From the NCBI GenBank assembly GCA_039714175.1, contig JBDLJV010000042.1, positions 1 to 15,009 on the forward strand: a DNA stretch of 15,009 nt, in the 5' to 3' direction. The DNA comes from B3-G11 sp039714175 (lineage in GTDB: Bacteria; Actinomycetota; Acidimicrobiia; Spongiisociales; UBA5794). Position 1 is the first letter of the stretch. Every line of letters starts with the position of its first letter. This document shows positions 1-6,456 of this stretch, one piece after another. The notes beneath the pieces are model-generated. The model ran no database searches and was not told where the DNA came from. It worked only from the letters and a program-made list of their open reading frames with translations. A program made the position numbers and the translations under genes.

Positions 1-707
1 GCAAGATGATCCCACTGCCACGGCGACCCGGTGTACCTGGGATCGAAGGCATCCGTGAACGGGATAACGAAGTGCTTCAGCGGAAAGAAGTTCGCCACAG
101 CATCGAGCCATTCGGGAGACTGATCCGATGGTGCGAGGAAGATCCCACTGATGAAAGCGAGCGGGAGGAGCGTCGCGTTCGTAACCGCTGTGGCTGCCTC
201 TCCGCTGCCGACCAATCCTGCGACCAGCAGGCCGAGCGACGCCGCACACCCCACTCCGACGAAGAATGTGACGATGGCGGCTGGCAACGTATCCATGTAG
301 ATCTCGATGCCATAGAAGAGAACGCCGACAATGAACATCATCAACACGGAGATGATTGCGATGTAGTTGGCGCTGAGGATCTTCCCGCCGTGGTATATCG
401 CCGCCGGGAGAGGAGTCCCTCTGACCCGCTTGAGGATCCCTTCATCGCGCTGATACGCCGTGGCTGAGGCAATGTTCGTATACGAGGCAGAAACGGCAGC
501 GAAGACCGCCATTGCTGGACCGAAGTACTGCGCCAGCCGCAGGCCGGGCGCAATCTCCGCGTTGCCGAACACGAGAGCGAACACCATGAAGATGAACAGA
601 GGGAAGATCAGCGTAAAGAACGCAGCGGCGGGACTCCGGAAGATGATCTTGTTCTGATACCGGGTCTGGTCTACGAGCAGCCTGACGTTCGAGGGTTGAT
701 CAGCCAT
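1..707 (-). CDS. ABC-2 type transporter permease, 3' end cut by window edge
   Basis: This is the membrane half of an ABC exporter; 235 residues are visible before the frame runs off the left edge. It starts with MADQPSNVRLLVDQTRYQNK, then shows hydrophobic segments at about residues 25-48, 60-80, 112-133, 141-166 and 172-191. This is the ABC-2 layout, with the last membrane segment missing. The stretch DEGILKRVRGTPLP (88-101) after the second helix is typical of DrrB/ABC-2 permeases, where it contacts the ATPase. Its ATG overlaps the TGA of the upstream ATPase gene by 8 bases, so the two are co-transcribed and probably translationally coupled. The substrate cannot be read from sequence; drugs, lipids or polysaccharides are all known for the family. 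The family call is firm. Confidence 0.9.
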   Translation of the reverse strand, partial: MADQPSNVRLLVDQTRYQNKIIFRSPAAAFFTLIFPLFIFMVFALVFGNAEIAPGLRLAQYFGPAMAVFAAVSASYTNIASATAYQRDEGILKRVRGTPLPAAIYHGGKILSANYIAIISVLMMFIVGVLFYGIEIYMDTLPAAIVTFFVGVGCAASLGLLVAGLVGSGEAATAVTNATLLPLAFISGIFLAPSDQSPEWLDAVANFFPLKHFVIPFTDAFDPRYTGSPWQWDHL

Positions 708-1602
708 CGCCGCCCTCCCCTGTCAGCTCCAAGTAGATGTCTTCAAGACTCGGCCGACTCACGGTCAGGTCCGTGAGATCAACTCCATGATCGAGCGCCC
801 ACCCTGTCACTTCGTGAACAGCGCGCGTTGGAGTCGTGCTGTGGAGGGTCACACGACCGTTCTCCGCCACGTCGTGAGCACCGAACGGGAAGCCGTCAAG
901 CGATGCCCCCTCCGGGTGGAAGGAAATCACGGAAGCCGCATCCTCTCGTCCGCCGAGAGATTCTGGCGTGCCCTCGGCGACGATCTTGCCCTGGGCAATC
1001 ACCGCGACACGATCTGCGAGAACCTGTGCCTCGTCCATGTAGTGAGTGGTGAGCAGGACGGTCTTGCCAAGTGAGGTGAGGTTCTGGACGATGCTCCACG
1101 CCTGCCTTCTTGCCGACGGATCGAAACCCGTGGTCGGCTCGTCCATGAAGATCAGATCTGGATCCCCGACAATGCCAAGAGCAAGTTCGAGGCGGCGTCG
1201 CTGTCCCCCGGAGAGGGCCTTGATGCGAGAGTCGCGCTTCTCGCGAAGGCCCACGATGTCGATGAGCTCGTCGGTTGGCCGCTGATGGGGGTACATGCGG
1301 CCGTACACGTCGATTGCCTCGGTAACCGTGAGTGCATCCTCCACCGCGGTCTCCTGCAGCACGATGCCAATACGTTCGCGATACGAACGCTCCCTCGTCG
1401 ACGGATCGAACCCGAGAACCGAAACCGAGCCGGATCCGGCCCTGCGATGGCCTTCGAGGATCTCGACCGTAGTGGACTTACCGGCGCCGTTGGGGCCGAG
1501 CAGGGCAAAGACCTCCCCTTGTTCAACGGCAAGATCCACCCCGTCGACTGCTCTCGTGTCGCCGTAGTGCTTGACAAGTCCTTGGACTTCGATGACGGGC
1601 AT
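700..1602 (-). CDS. ABC transporter ATP-binding protein (DrrA/CcmA-like exporter ATPase)
   Basis: This is the nucleotide-binding subunit that powers the permease encoded directly downstream. Counting from the ATG at 1602 (300 residues), it has Walker A GPNGAGKST (36-44), Q-loop Gln83, signature LSGGQ (130-134), Walker B LIFMDEP (150-156) and switch His187. The C-terminal tail VSRPSLEDIYLELTG is typical of ATPases paired with ABC-2 permeases. An in-frame ATG lies 18 bases upstream at 1620 and would add MCENRT; a GGAGG (complement of 1630-1634) stands 9 bases before it. I prefer 1602 because MPVIEVQGLVKHYGD matches the usual start of the family and the extra codons are made of a repeat hairpin (1603-1619). 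The start is therefore uncertain; the function is not. Confidence 0.92.
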   Translation of the reverse strand: MPVIEVQGLVKHYGDTRAVDGVDLAVEQGEVFALLGPNGAGKSTTVEILEGHRRAGSGSVSVLGFDPSTRERSYRERIGIVLQETAVEDALTVTEAIDVYGRMYPHQRPTDELIDIVGLREKRDSRIKALSGGQRRRLELALGIVGDPDLIFMDEPTTGFDPSARRQAWSIVQNLTSLGKTVLLTTHYMDEAQVLADRVAVIAQGKIVAEGTPESLGGREDAASVISFHPEGASLDGFPFGAHDVAENGRVTLHSTTPTRAVHEVTGWALDHGVDLTDLTVSRPSLEDIYLELTGEGGDG

Positions 1603-1826
1603 TGTGCGATTCTCGCACATTTCAGCTGGCCTCCGGCCAGCGGAGGAGAGCTGGCTTCGCCAGCGACAAGAGATTCGCTCCGCGAATCAAGAGAAGATCC
1701 GCTTCGTGGATCGATGCTGCACTCCTGTCGATGCGGCAATGCCGCATCTCTGGTCGTTCGAGGTGAAACCGAGAACTCTCGTCGCCGCACGGAGTGCGGC
1801 TCTTGTCGATCCGCCGAAGGCGGATC
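1603..1826. repeat. Array of nine short hairpins with 3-base loops
   Basis: Inverted repeats stand at 1603-1619, 1625-1641, 1650-1664, 1672-1688, 1696-1712, 1730-1748, 1756-1776, 1784-1800 and 1808-1826. Each has a stem of 6-8 pairs and a 3-base loop (TTC, TCC, TTC, TCC, TTC, AAT, GAA, GGA, GAA). The 1696 hairpin has one G-T pair, and the 1756 hairpin has a GA/GA internal mismatch. Most neighbours are 7 bases apart, giving a period of about 24. The linker GACAAGA (1665-1671) is the exact reverse complement of TCTTGTC (1801-1807), with variants TCTGGTC, TCTCGTC and TCCTGTC on the right, so the array appears to switch orientation near 1713-1722. Stem sequences differ from one another, so structure rather than sequence is repeated. 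I do not recognise the family. It fills most of the 339-base gene-free stretch between the ABC ATPase and amt. Confidence 0.9.
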
Positions 1827-1835
1827 TCTTCTCCC

Positions 1836-1884
1836 GCAACACCCCCGAAACAGACACGTCCGAAACCCGTAACCCGCGGGCAAC
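1836..1884 (+). promoter_or_regulatory. Possible GlnR-type boxes upstream of amt
   Basis: Two pairs of half-sites show the spacing of the actinobacterial nitrogen regulator GlnR (GTNAC, six bases, GAAAC). They are GCAAC-n6-GAAAC at 1836-1851 and GTAAC-n6-GCAAC at 1869-1884. Each pair departs from consensus at one position. A further GAAAC stands at 1862-1866. They lie 58-106 bases before the ammonium transporter start, a sensible place for an activator. A weak -10 candidate TACGTT is at 1906-1911. Ammonium transporters are classical GlnR targets, but no GlnR gene is visible here and half-sites this short can arise by chance. Confidence 0.35.
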
Positions 1885-1941
1885 CGTCGTGCAATCGAGT
1901 GCCTCTACGTTGCCTCCATCACCACGATCAGGGAGAAGGCG

Positions 1942-3309
1942 ATGAGACGAAGACTGAGTCTGCTCGGAGGCACGACGGCGGCACTACTGGTCGGCCCGTT
2001 CGCGACAGGGGTGATGGCACAGGATGCCCGAGTCGCAGACGTGGCCGCAGCAGTGGACAGCGTGTGGCTCGTAGTGGCTGCGATGCTCGTCATGTTCATG
2101 CAGGCCGGATTCGCGCTTGTGGAAGCCGGATTCACCCGCGCGAAGAACGCTGGGAACATCATCATGAAGAACGTGATGGATTTCTCCGTGGGGAGCATCA
2201 CGTACTGGGCATTCGGGTTCGCGCTCGCCTATGGCGGCTCAAGCCTTGGCGGCTTCTTCGCCTACGGCGACGTCTTCTTCTTTGATGATCCTTCCCGAGC
2301 CGGCGAATGGTTCTTCCAGGTCGTGTTTGCTGCAACAGCGGCAACGATCATCTCGGGAGCGGTCGCCGGACGCGTGAAGTTCACGTCTTATCTCCTGTAC
2401 ACACCGTTCATCACTGGCCTCATCTACCCGATCGTCACGCATTGGGTGTGGGGCGGCGGGTGGTTGTCCGAGATCGGGTTCTTCGACTTTGCGGGATCTG
2501 GTGTCGTCCACATGCTCGGCGGGGTTGCCGCACTGGCTGGCGTGCTCGTGGTTGGTCCTCGCATCGGCAAGTACGACGAAAACGGGAAGGCCAAATCGAT
2601 TCCTGGGCACTCGGTGACGCTCGGTGCCCTGGGCGTCTTCATCCTGTGGTTCGGCTGGTACGGATTCAACGCCGGTTCCACGCTCGCTGCGGTGGGGCAG
2701 GACATCACGACACCGGTCGTGACCACGACACTGGCCGCGGCGGCTGGTGCGCTCGGAGCAATGGCCACCGCATGGATCGTCACAGGGAAGCCGGATGTGG
2801 GCTTCACGCTCAATGGTGTTCTTGCCGGCCTTGTCGGCGTGACGGCAGGCGCTGCAAGTCTGTCGTTCGGCTTCTCGATCCTTACCGGACTCGTGGGTGG
2901 CGTAGTCATGGTGTTGTCGGTCATGGCGCTCGAACGGGTGGGCATCGATGATCCCGTGGGAGCGATCTCGGTGCATGGGACCGCAGGCCTGTGGGGAGTG
3001 ATCGCCGTCGGTCTCCTGAGCGGAGATGCGTCTGTCGGTATCCAGCTCTTCGGTGCTCTGGCCATCGCCGGTTGGGCGTTCATCACGAGCTACGCGGTGT
3101 TCAAGGCCATAGACGTCACCATTGGTATGAGAGTGAACGCGACCGAGGAGACCGAAGGCCTCGACCGCTCCGAACACGGTGGCGAGGCCTACCCCGAGTT
3201 CGTCTTCCAGGAGCAGATCGCAAGGCCTCGAGACCTCGACCCTGTTGGAGTCAACGGACACTTCTCCGGCGTTCGGTATAAGGGCCGCAGACGAATCCCA
3301 ACTCGCTAA
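1942..3309 (+). CDS. amt: Ammonium transporter (Amt/MEP/Rh family)
   Basis: This inner-membrane channel takes up ammonium; the protein has 455 residues. It begins with a signal-peptide-like segment (MRRRLSLLGG... to about VMAQ at 24-27), as Amt proteins often do, followed by the 11-helix core. Seen directly are Asp182 and His190 in FDFAGSGVVH, with the same 8-residue spacing as E. coli AmtB Asp160/His168, and His345 in VHGTAGLWG, matching the second pore histidine. WYGFNAGS (239-246) is also conserved. The cytoplasmic tail EGLDRSEHGGEAYPEF (405-420) is the conserved regulatory segment; about 35 residues follow it. The start is supported by the purine-rich AGGGAGAAGG just upstream. No glnK/glnB follows; instead a palindrome and a convergent gene come next. 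Confidence 0.97.
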   Translation: MRRRLSLLGGTTAALLVGPFATGVMAQDARVADVAAAVDSVWLVVAAMLVMFMQAGFALVEAGFTRAKNAGNIIMKNVMDFSVGSITYWAFGFALAYGGSSLGGFFAYGDVFFFDDPSRAGEWFFQVVFAATAATIISGAVAGRVKFTSYLLYTPFITGLIYPIVTHWVWGGGWLSEIGFFDFAGSGVVHMLGGVAALAGVLVVGPRIGKYDENGKAKSIPGHSVTLGALGVFILWFGWYGFNAGSTLAAVGQDITTPVVTTTLAAAAGALGAMATAWIVTGKPDVGFTLNGVLAGLVGVTAGAASLSFGFSILTGLVGGVVMVLSVMALERVGIDDPVGAISVHGTAGLWGVIAVGLLSGDASVGIQLFGALAIAGWAFITSYAVFKAIDVTIGMRVNATEETEGLDRSEHGGEAYPEFVFQEQIARPRDLDPVGVNGHFSGVRYKGRRRIPTR

Positions 3310-3319
3310 CTCTGCAGCT

Positions 3320-3369
3320 GTTCTTGCGTAACTGATGGTCGGACGTCCGACCATCAGTTACGCAAGAAC
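3320..3369. terminator. Perfect 50-base palindrome, likely bidirectional terminator
   Basis: The 25 bases 3320-3344 are the exact reverse complement of 3345-3369, with the centre at GGAC/GTCC. As RNA either strand would fold into a stem of about 23 pairs with a minimal ACGT loop. It starts 10 bases after the amt stop and ends 8 bases before the stop of the convergent exonuclease gene, so it can serve both. There is no T-run; U-tract-poor terminators are common in actinobacteria. The absence of any mismatch or real loop is unusual. Confidence 0.75.
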
Positions 3370-3377
3370 GAGAGAGG

Positions 3378-4253
3378 CTATTCGCCGAGCCAGCGAGCTG
3401 GGCGGGAACGAAGGCCGGTGAGGCCGAGTTCGTCGCAGAGAGCCTCGTAATCGGCTCGCCGGGCACCCTTCCACTCAAGATCGTTGAGGGACTGGGGGAT
3501 GTCGGCGTCCTTGCGTAGCGTGGCAAGGTCCCGGTAGAGGAGCGCGTCATCCATCCGGTTGCGAAGTGTCTCTGCCAACTTCGCGGCACTTCTCACTTTG
3601 ACGCTCCAGTCCTCCTCGGAAGCCGGGATGCTCTCGATGTGTCCATACTCGGAAAGCAGAGTGCCCGACGACTTCGCTCCCCAGCCCGGAAGCCCGGGGA
3701 TACCATCTGCGGTATCTCCAACAAGACCGAGGTAATCGGCGATCGACTCAGGAGATACGCCGAACTTCTCTCTCGTTCCGTCGGCATCGATGAACACACC
3801 CTTTCGTCTGTCATAGCCAACGATCTTCGGGTTGCCGAAGAGCTGTGTCATGTCTTTGTCCGGACTCATGATCACGATCTGATCGACCTCATCGGCGAAC
3901 TTCGTCGCCGCAGCGGCAAGACCATCGTCCGCCTCCTGCTCGATCATCGACCACACGGCGACACCCATCGCCTCCATCGCCCGTTCCGCGACAGGGAACT
4001 GCGCGTACAACTCGGGAGGTGTCCCCTCTCCGGTCTTGTAACCGTCGAACATGTCATTCCGAAACGACTCGATGATCGAGTCGAATGCCGCGCCGAGATG
4101 CGTGACCTCACCACCTCCGAGAAGAGACAGGGTTGAAGACATGAGGCCAGAGACCGCGCCGATCTCCCAGCCCTCCGGTGTTTGGCGCGGAGGCGCACCG
4201 AAGTGATTCCGGAACAGCTCATAGGTGCCGTCGAGTAGATGCAGCGTCGTCAT
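3378..4253 (-). CDS. 5'-3' exonuclease / flap-endonuclease-like PIN-domain protein
   Basis: A 291-residue stand-alone nuclease resembling the N-terminal 5'-nuclease domain of DNA polymerase I. From the ATG at 4253 it reads MTTLHLLDGTYELFR, with metal ligand Asp8. The acidic cluster continues with Glu107, Asp109 and Asp110 (QEADDGLA), Asp132 and Asp134 (SPDKDMTQL), and Asp180 and Asp183. The last two lie in GLVGDTADGIPGLPGWGAKSS (176-196), the helix-3-turn-helix DNA-binding element. All expected acidic positions appear intact, so it is probably active on 5' flaps or primers. The frame stays open 23 codons upstream, but those residues are not family-like. A -10-like TAGTCT (4261-4266) sits 7 bases before the ATG with no Shine-Dalgarno, suggesting a leaderless start. 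It is divergent from the sulfurtransferase gene and convergent with amt. No polymerase domain is present. Confidence 0.88.
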   Translation of the reverse strand: MTTLHLLDGTYELFRNHFGAPPRQTPEGWEIGAVSGLMSSTLSLLGGGEVTHLGAAFDSIIESFRNDMFDGYKTGEGTPPELYAQFPVAERAMEAMGVAVWSMIEQEADDGLAAAATKFADEVDQIVIMSPDKDMTQLFGNPKIVGYDRRKGVFIDADGTREKFGVSPESIADYLGLVGDTADGIPGLPGWGAKSSGTLLSEYGHIESIPASEEDWSVKVRSAAKLAETLRNRMDDALLYRDLATLRKDADIPQSLNDLEWKGARRADYEALCDELGLTGLRSRPARWLGE

Positions 4254-4260
4254 GAGGAGA

Positions 4261-4266
4261 AGACTA
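4261..4266 (-). promoter_or_regulatory. -10 box of the exonuclease gene (leaderless)
   Basis: TAGTCT on the minus strand fits the actinobacterial TANNNT -10. Seven bases (TCTCCTC) separate it from the ATG at 4253, placing the transcription start on or next to the start codon. The interval has no purine-rich ribosome site. No clear -35 is visible; it would fall inside the 7-base tandem repeat. Confidence 0.55.
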
Positions 4267-4271
4267 GAGAA

Positions 4272-4292
4272 CAGAGAGCAGAGAGCAGAGAC
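4272..4292. repeat. Short tandem repeat, three 7-base CAGAGAG units
   Basis: Units CAGAGAG, CAGAGAG and CAGAGAC follow directly on one another, preceded by a looser TAGAGAA. They lie between the two divergent -10 boxes, exactly where both -35 regions would fall, so a change in copy number would alter both promoters. The 12 bases 4274-4285 recur inverted at 6379-6390, just after the MFS stop codon. Confidence 0.7.
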
Positions 4293-4297
4293 GTGGG

Positions 4298-4303
4298 TAC
4301 ATT
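4298..4303 (+). promoter_or_regulatory. -10 box of the sulfurtransferase operon (leaderless)
   Basis: TACATT is followed by six bases (TTCCCA) and then the ATG at 4310, so transcription would start at the A of the start codon. No Shine-Dalgarno is present. This supports both the chosen start and an operon promoter at this point. Confidence 0.6.
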
Positions 4304-4309
4304 TTCCCA

Positions 4310-5140
4310 ATGGCATCCCCACTGATCACGGCAGACGAACTTGCCCGCATCCTCGATCGTGGCGACGTGCGAATCGTTGATTGCCGTTGGGATCTGGCGA
4401 ATCCGGAACGTGCTCCGGAGGAGTACCGGAGCGGACATCTACCCGGTGCGGTCTTTGCATCGCTCGATGACGACCTCACCGCGCCGGTGGGACCTGGCCG
4501 TCATCCCCTCCCTACTCCTGCCCGGTTCGGGGAGTCGCTCAGTCGACTCGGGATCACCCCCAACTCCCGGGTTGTTGTCTACGACGACTCCGGGGGTGGG
4601 TTCGCCGCTCGGCTCTGGTGGATGCTCACGGACCAGGGCCACGAGCAGACCTCCGTGCTCGACGGCGGCATCCAGGCGTGGGTCGCTGGTGGCAACAGCC
4701 TCGACATGGAAGCCGTCATCCCTCCGCGAGGTGGCATGGAGACGAGGCCGTGGACCAGGATTGTCGACCGGGACCAAGTGGTGGCACGTCCCGAGCACAC
4801 GGTTGTCATCGATGCGCGGATCGCAGAGCGATACCGCGGAGAATCCGAACCCATCGATCCGATCGCCGGACACATCCCCGGCGCTGTCTCCGTCCCCCAT
4901 CCGGGGAACCTGGCACCGGATCTCACCTTGCGAGATCCGGGAACATTGCGGTCCAGATTCTCGGAGGTCGGTGTGACCGATGCCGAGCATGTGATCGTGT
5001 ACTGCGGTTCTGGCGTCACGACATGTCTCAACATCCTCGCGATGGAGATTGCCGGTATCGGGCGGCCTTGGCTCTACGAGGGATCGTGGAGCGATTGGTG
5101 CTCAACCGACCTGCCGATCGCCACTGGCGATGCACCGTGA
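4310..5140 (+). CDS. sseA: Sulfurtransferase, 3-mercaptopyruvate type (tandem rhodanese)
   Basis: This 276-residue protein has two rhodanese domains, about 5-130 and 150-272. The C-terminal domain carries the active loop CGSGVT (Cys232-Thr237). That loop is characteristic of 3-mercaptopyruvate sulfurtransferases; thiosulfate enzymes have CRKGVT. The N-terminal domain has YDDSGGGFAARLWW with Asp92 where the cysteine would be, so it is the usual inactive half. RSGHLPGAV (40-48) and AGHIPGAVSVPHPGN (186-200) are standard rhodanese motifs. The enzyme moves sulfur from 3-mercaptopyruvate to thiol acceptors such as thioredoxin or cyanide. It is the first gene of a rightward run, and its TGA overlaps the GTG of the exporter gene. 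A thioredoxin-like gene lies two genes further on and could encode its acceptor (inference). Confidence 0.92.
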   Translation: MASPLITADELARILDRGDVRIVDCRWDLANPERAPEEYRSGHLPGAVFASLDDDLTAPVGPGRHPLPTPARFGESLSRLGITPNSRVVVYDDSGGGFAARLWWMLTDQGHEQTSVLDGGIQAWVAGGNSLDMEAVIPPRGGMETRPWTRIVDRDQVVARPEHTVVIDARIAERYRGESEPIDPIAGHIPGAVSVPHPGNLAPDLTLRDPGTLRSRFSEVGVTDAEHVIVYCGSGVTTCLNILAMEIAGIGRPWLYEGSWSDWCSTDLPIATGDAP

Positions 5141-6378
5141 ACGCCGCTCGAGAAGTCATCGAATCGCGCCTGGGCCGGATCGAGTTCACGGCACTCGTAT
5201 CGATGATCATGGCAGTCACAGCACTGGCCATCGACATGATGCTGCCTGCCTTTGGTGCCATGCGTCCGGACTTCGGCCTGTCAGCCGATTCAAACGCGCT
5301 CGCACCGATCGTCACGTTCTTCCTGGTGGGACTCGCTCTTGGACAGCTGGTCTGGGGACCCCTCTCCGACGCACTCGGACGAAAGGGGATCCTGTACGCG
5401 GGGCTCGCCGTCTACATCGTCGGCGCAGTTGGAGCAGCTCTCGCGCCGAGCCTCCCGGCACTCTTCGCTCTCCGATTCCTCGGAGGCGTGGGCGCCGCAG
5501 GGCCACGAGTTGTCGCCCTGGGTCTCGTTCGAGACGTCTACGAGGGAGAAGCGATGGCGAAGGCCATGTCCTACATCATGGCTGTGTTCATCGCCGTGCC
5601 GATCGTGGCGCCAACGCTCGGTTCATTGATCCTCGCTGCAGGCTCATGGCACCTGGTCTTCTGGGTGATTGCTCTGTTCGCCGGTGTCGTCGGTGTCTGG
5701 TCGATCCGATTGCCGGAGACCTTGTCACCGGACAGACGCTTGCCCCTGAAAATCGAGCGGCTCCTCGATGCGACGCGATTCGTCTTCAGAAACCGCCTCA
5801 CGATGGGTCTCACGCTCTCCCGAACCGCAGTGTTCGGGTTCTTCGCCTCGTACCTCGCATCGAGCCAATTGATCATCGACCAGGTCTTCGATCTCGATGC
5901 TTGGTTTCCCGTCATCTTCGGCGGATCGGCCGCGGTGATCGGCATCGGGATGCTGATCAACACTCAACTGCTCGAATTGGTCCCGCTGCGAACGCTGCTC
6001 GGGTGGATCGCCAGGGGATATGTCCTGGCGACATCAGCCTTTGCCATCATTGCCTGGTCAACCGGAGGAACCCCTGCGTTTGGCCTGTTCCTCGCCGGCC
6101 TGCTGCCGATCCTCATGTGTCACGCACTCCTCATCCCCAACTTCCACGCTGCGGCCATGATCCCCATGGGCGACGTTGCAGGAACGGCATCTGCCGTCAC
6201 CGGCACGATCGGAACCCTCGGTGGCGCCGTACTCGGAGCCGTGATCGATGCATCGTTCAACGGGACAATCATCCCCCTCGCAACGGCCGGACTCATCGGT
6301 TCCACCATCGCCCTCGTCATCTATGTATGGGCCGACCGTGCTTGGGACGATCACTCCGAATTCACCGCGGCTCAGTAA
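5137..6378 (+). CDS. MFS exporter, Bcr/CflA family
   Basis: A 413-residue, about 12-helix major facilitator protein. AIDMMLPAFGAM (31-42) in helix 1 matches the D-x-x-LP signature of Bcr/CflA exporters, and GPLSDALGRKG (74-84) is MFS motif A between helices 2 and 3. Helix 5 (about 146-163) carries VPIVAPTLG, motif C-like and typical of antiporters. The start is the GTG at 5137, which overlaps the preceding TGA as GTGA and gives the normal family length. The frame is open much further upstream (to 4618), but that part lies over the sulfurtransferase and is not MFS-like. Relatives export drugs, sulfonamides or cysteine; coupling to a sulfurtransferase makes a sulfur compound or toxic thiol an attractive but unproven substrate. 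Confidence 0.92.
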   Translation: MNAAREVIESRLGRIEFTALVSMIMAVTALAIDMMLPAFGAMRPDFGLSADSNALAPIVTFFLVGLALGQLVWGPLSDALGRKGILYAGLAVYIVGAVGAALAPSLPALFALRFLGGVGAAGPRVVALGLVRDVYEGEAMAKAMSYIMAVFIAVPIVAPTLGSLILAAGSWHLVFWVIALFAGVVGVWSIRLPETLSPDRRLPLKIERLLDATRFVFRNRLTMGLTLSRTAVFGFFASYLASSQLIIDQVFDLDAWFPVIFGGSAAVIGIGMLINTQLLELVPLRTLLGWIARGYVLATSAFAIIAWSTGGTPAFGLFLAGLLPILMCHALLIPNFHAAAMIPMGDVAGTASAVTGTIGTLGGAVLGAVIDASFNGTIIPLATAGLIGSTIALVIYVWADRAWDDHSEFTAAQ

Positions 6379-6456
6379 CTCTCTGCTCTCAACAATGTGA
6401 CCGATCCGCTGCTTCGCGCGTCATTCCCTGTGTACGACCCTCAAAGGAGCATCACA

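Noticed and set aside
6..467. 153-codon plus-strand frame at the left edge
   Set aside because: It is antisense to the ABC-2 permease, which has clear membrane helices on the minus strand. The product is Arg/Glu/Asp-rich without motifs.
1603..1826. CRISPR array
   Set aside because: The repeated unit is a hairpin with variable sequence and 7-base linkers. A CRISPR has identical repeats with unique spacers of about 30 bases. No cas genes are present.
1152..1894. Open frames running through the hairpin array on both strands
   Set aside because: They exist because the array lacks stops in some frames. The products are Arg/Ser-rich and contain the hairpins; no start or motif is credible.
2239..3354. 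371-codon open frame on the minus strand opposite amt
   Set aside because: It lies antisense to a clear ammonium transporter. The product is His/Asp/Arg-rich without any motif, typical of the antisense frame of a GC-rich gene.
4618..5136. Upstream extension of the MFS frame
   Set aside because: This part overlaps the well-supported sulfurtransferase in another frame and reads as Arg/His-rich nonsense. The GTG at 5137 gives the normal family length.
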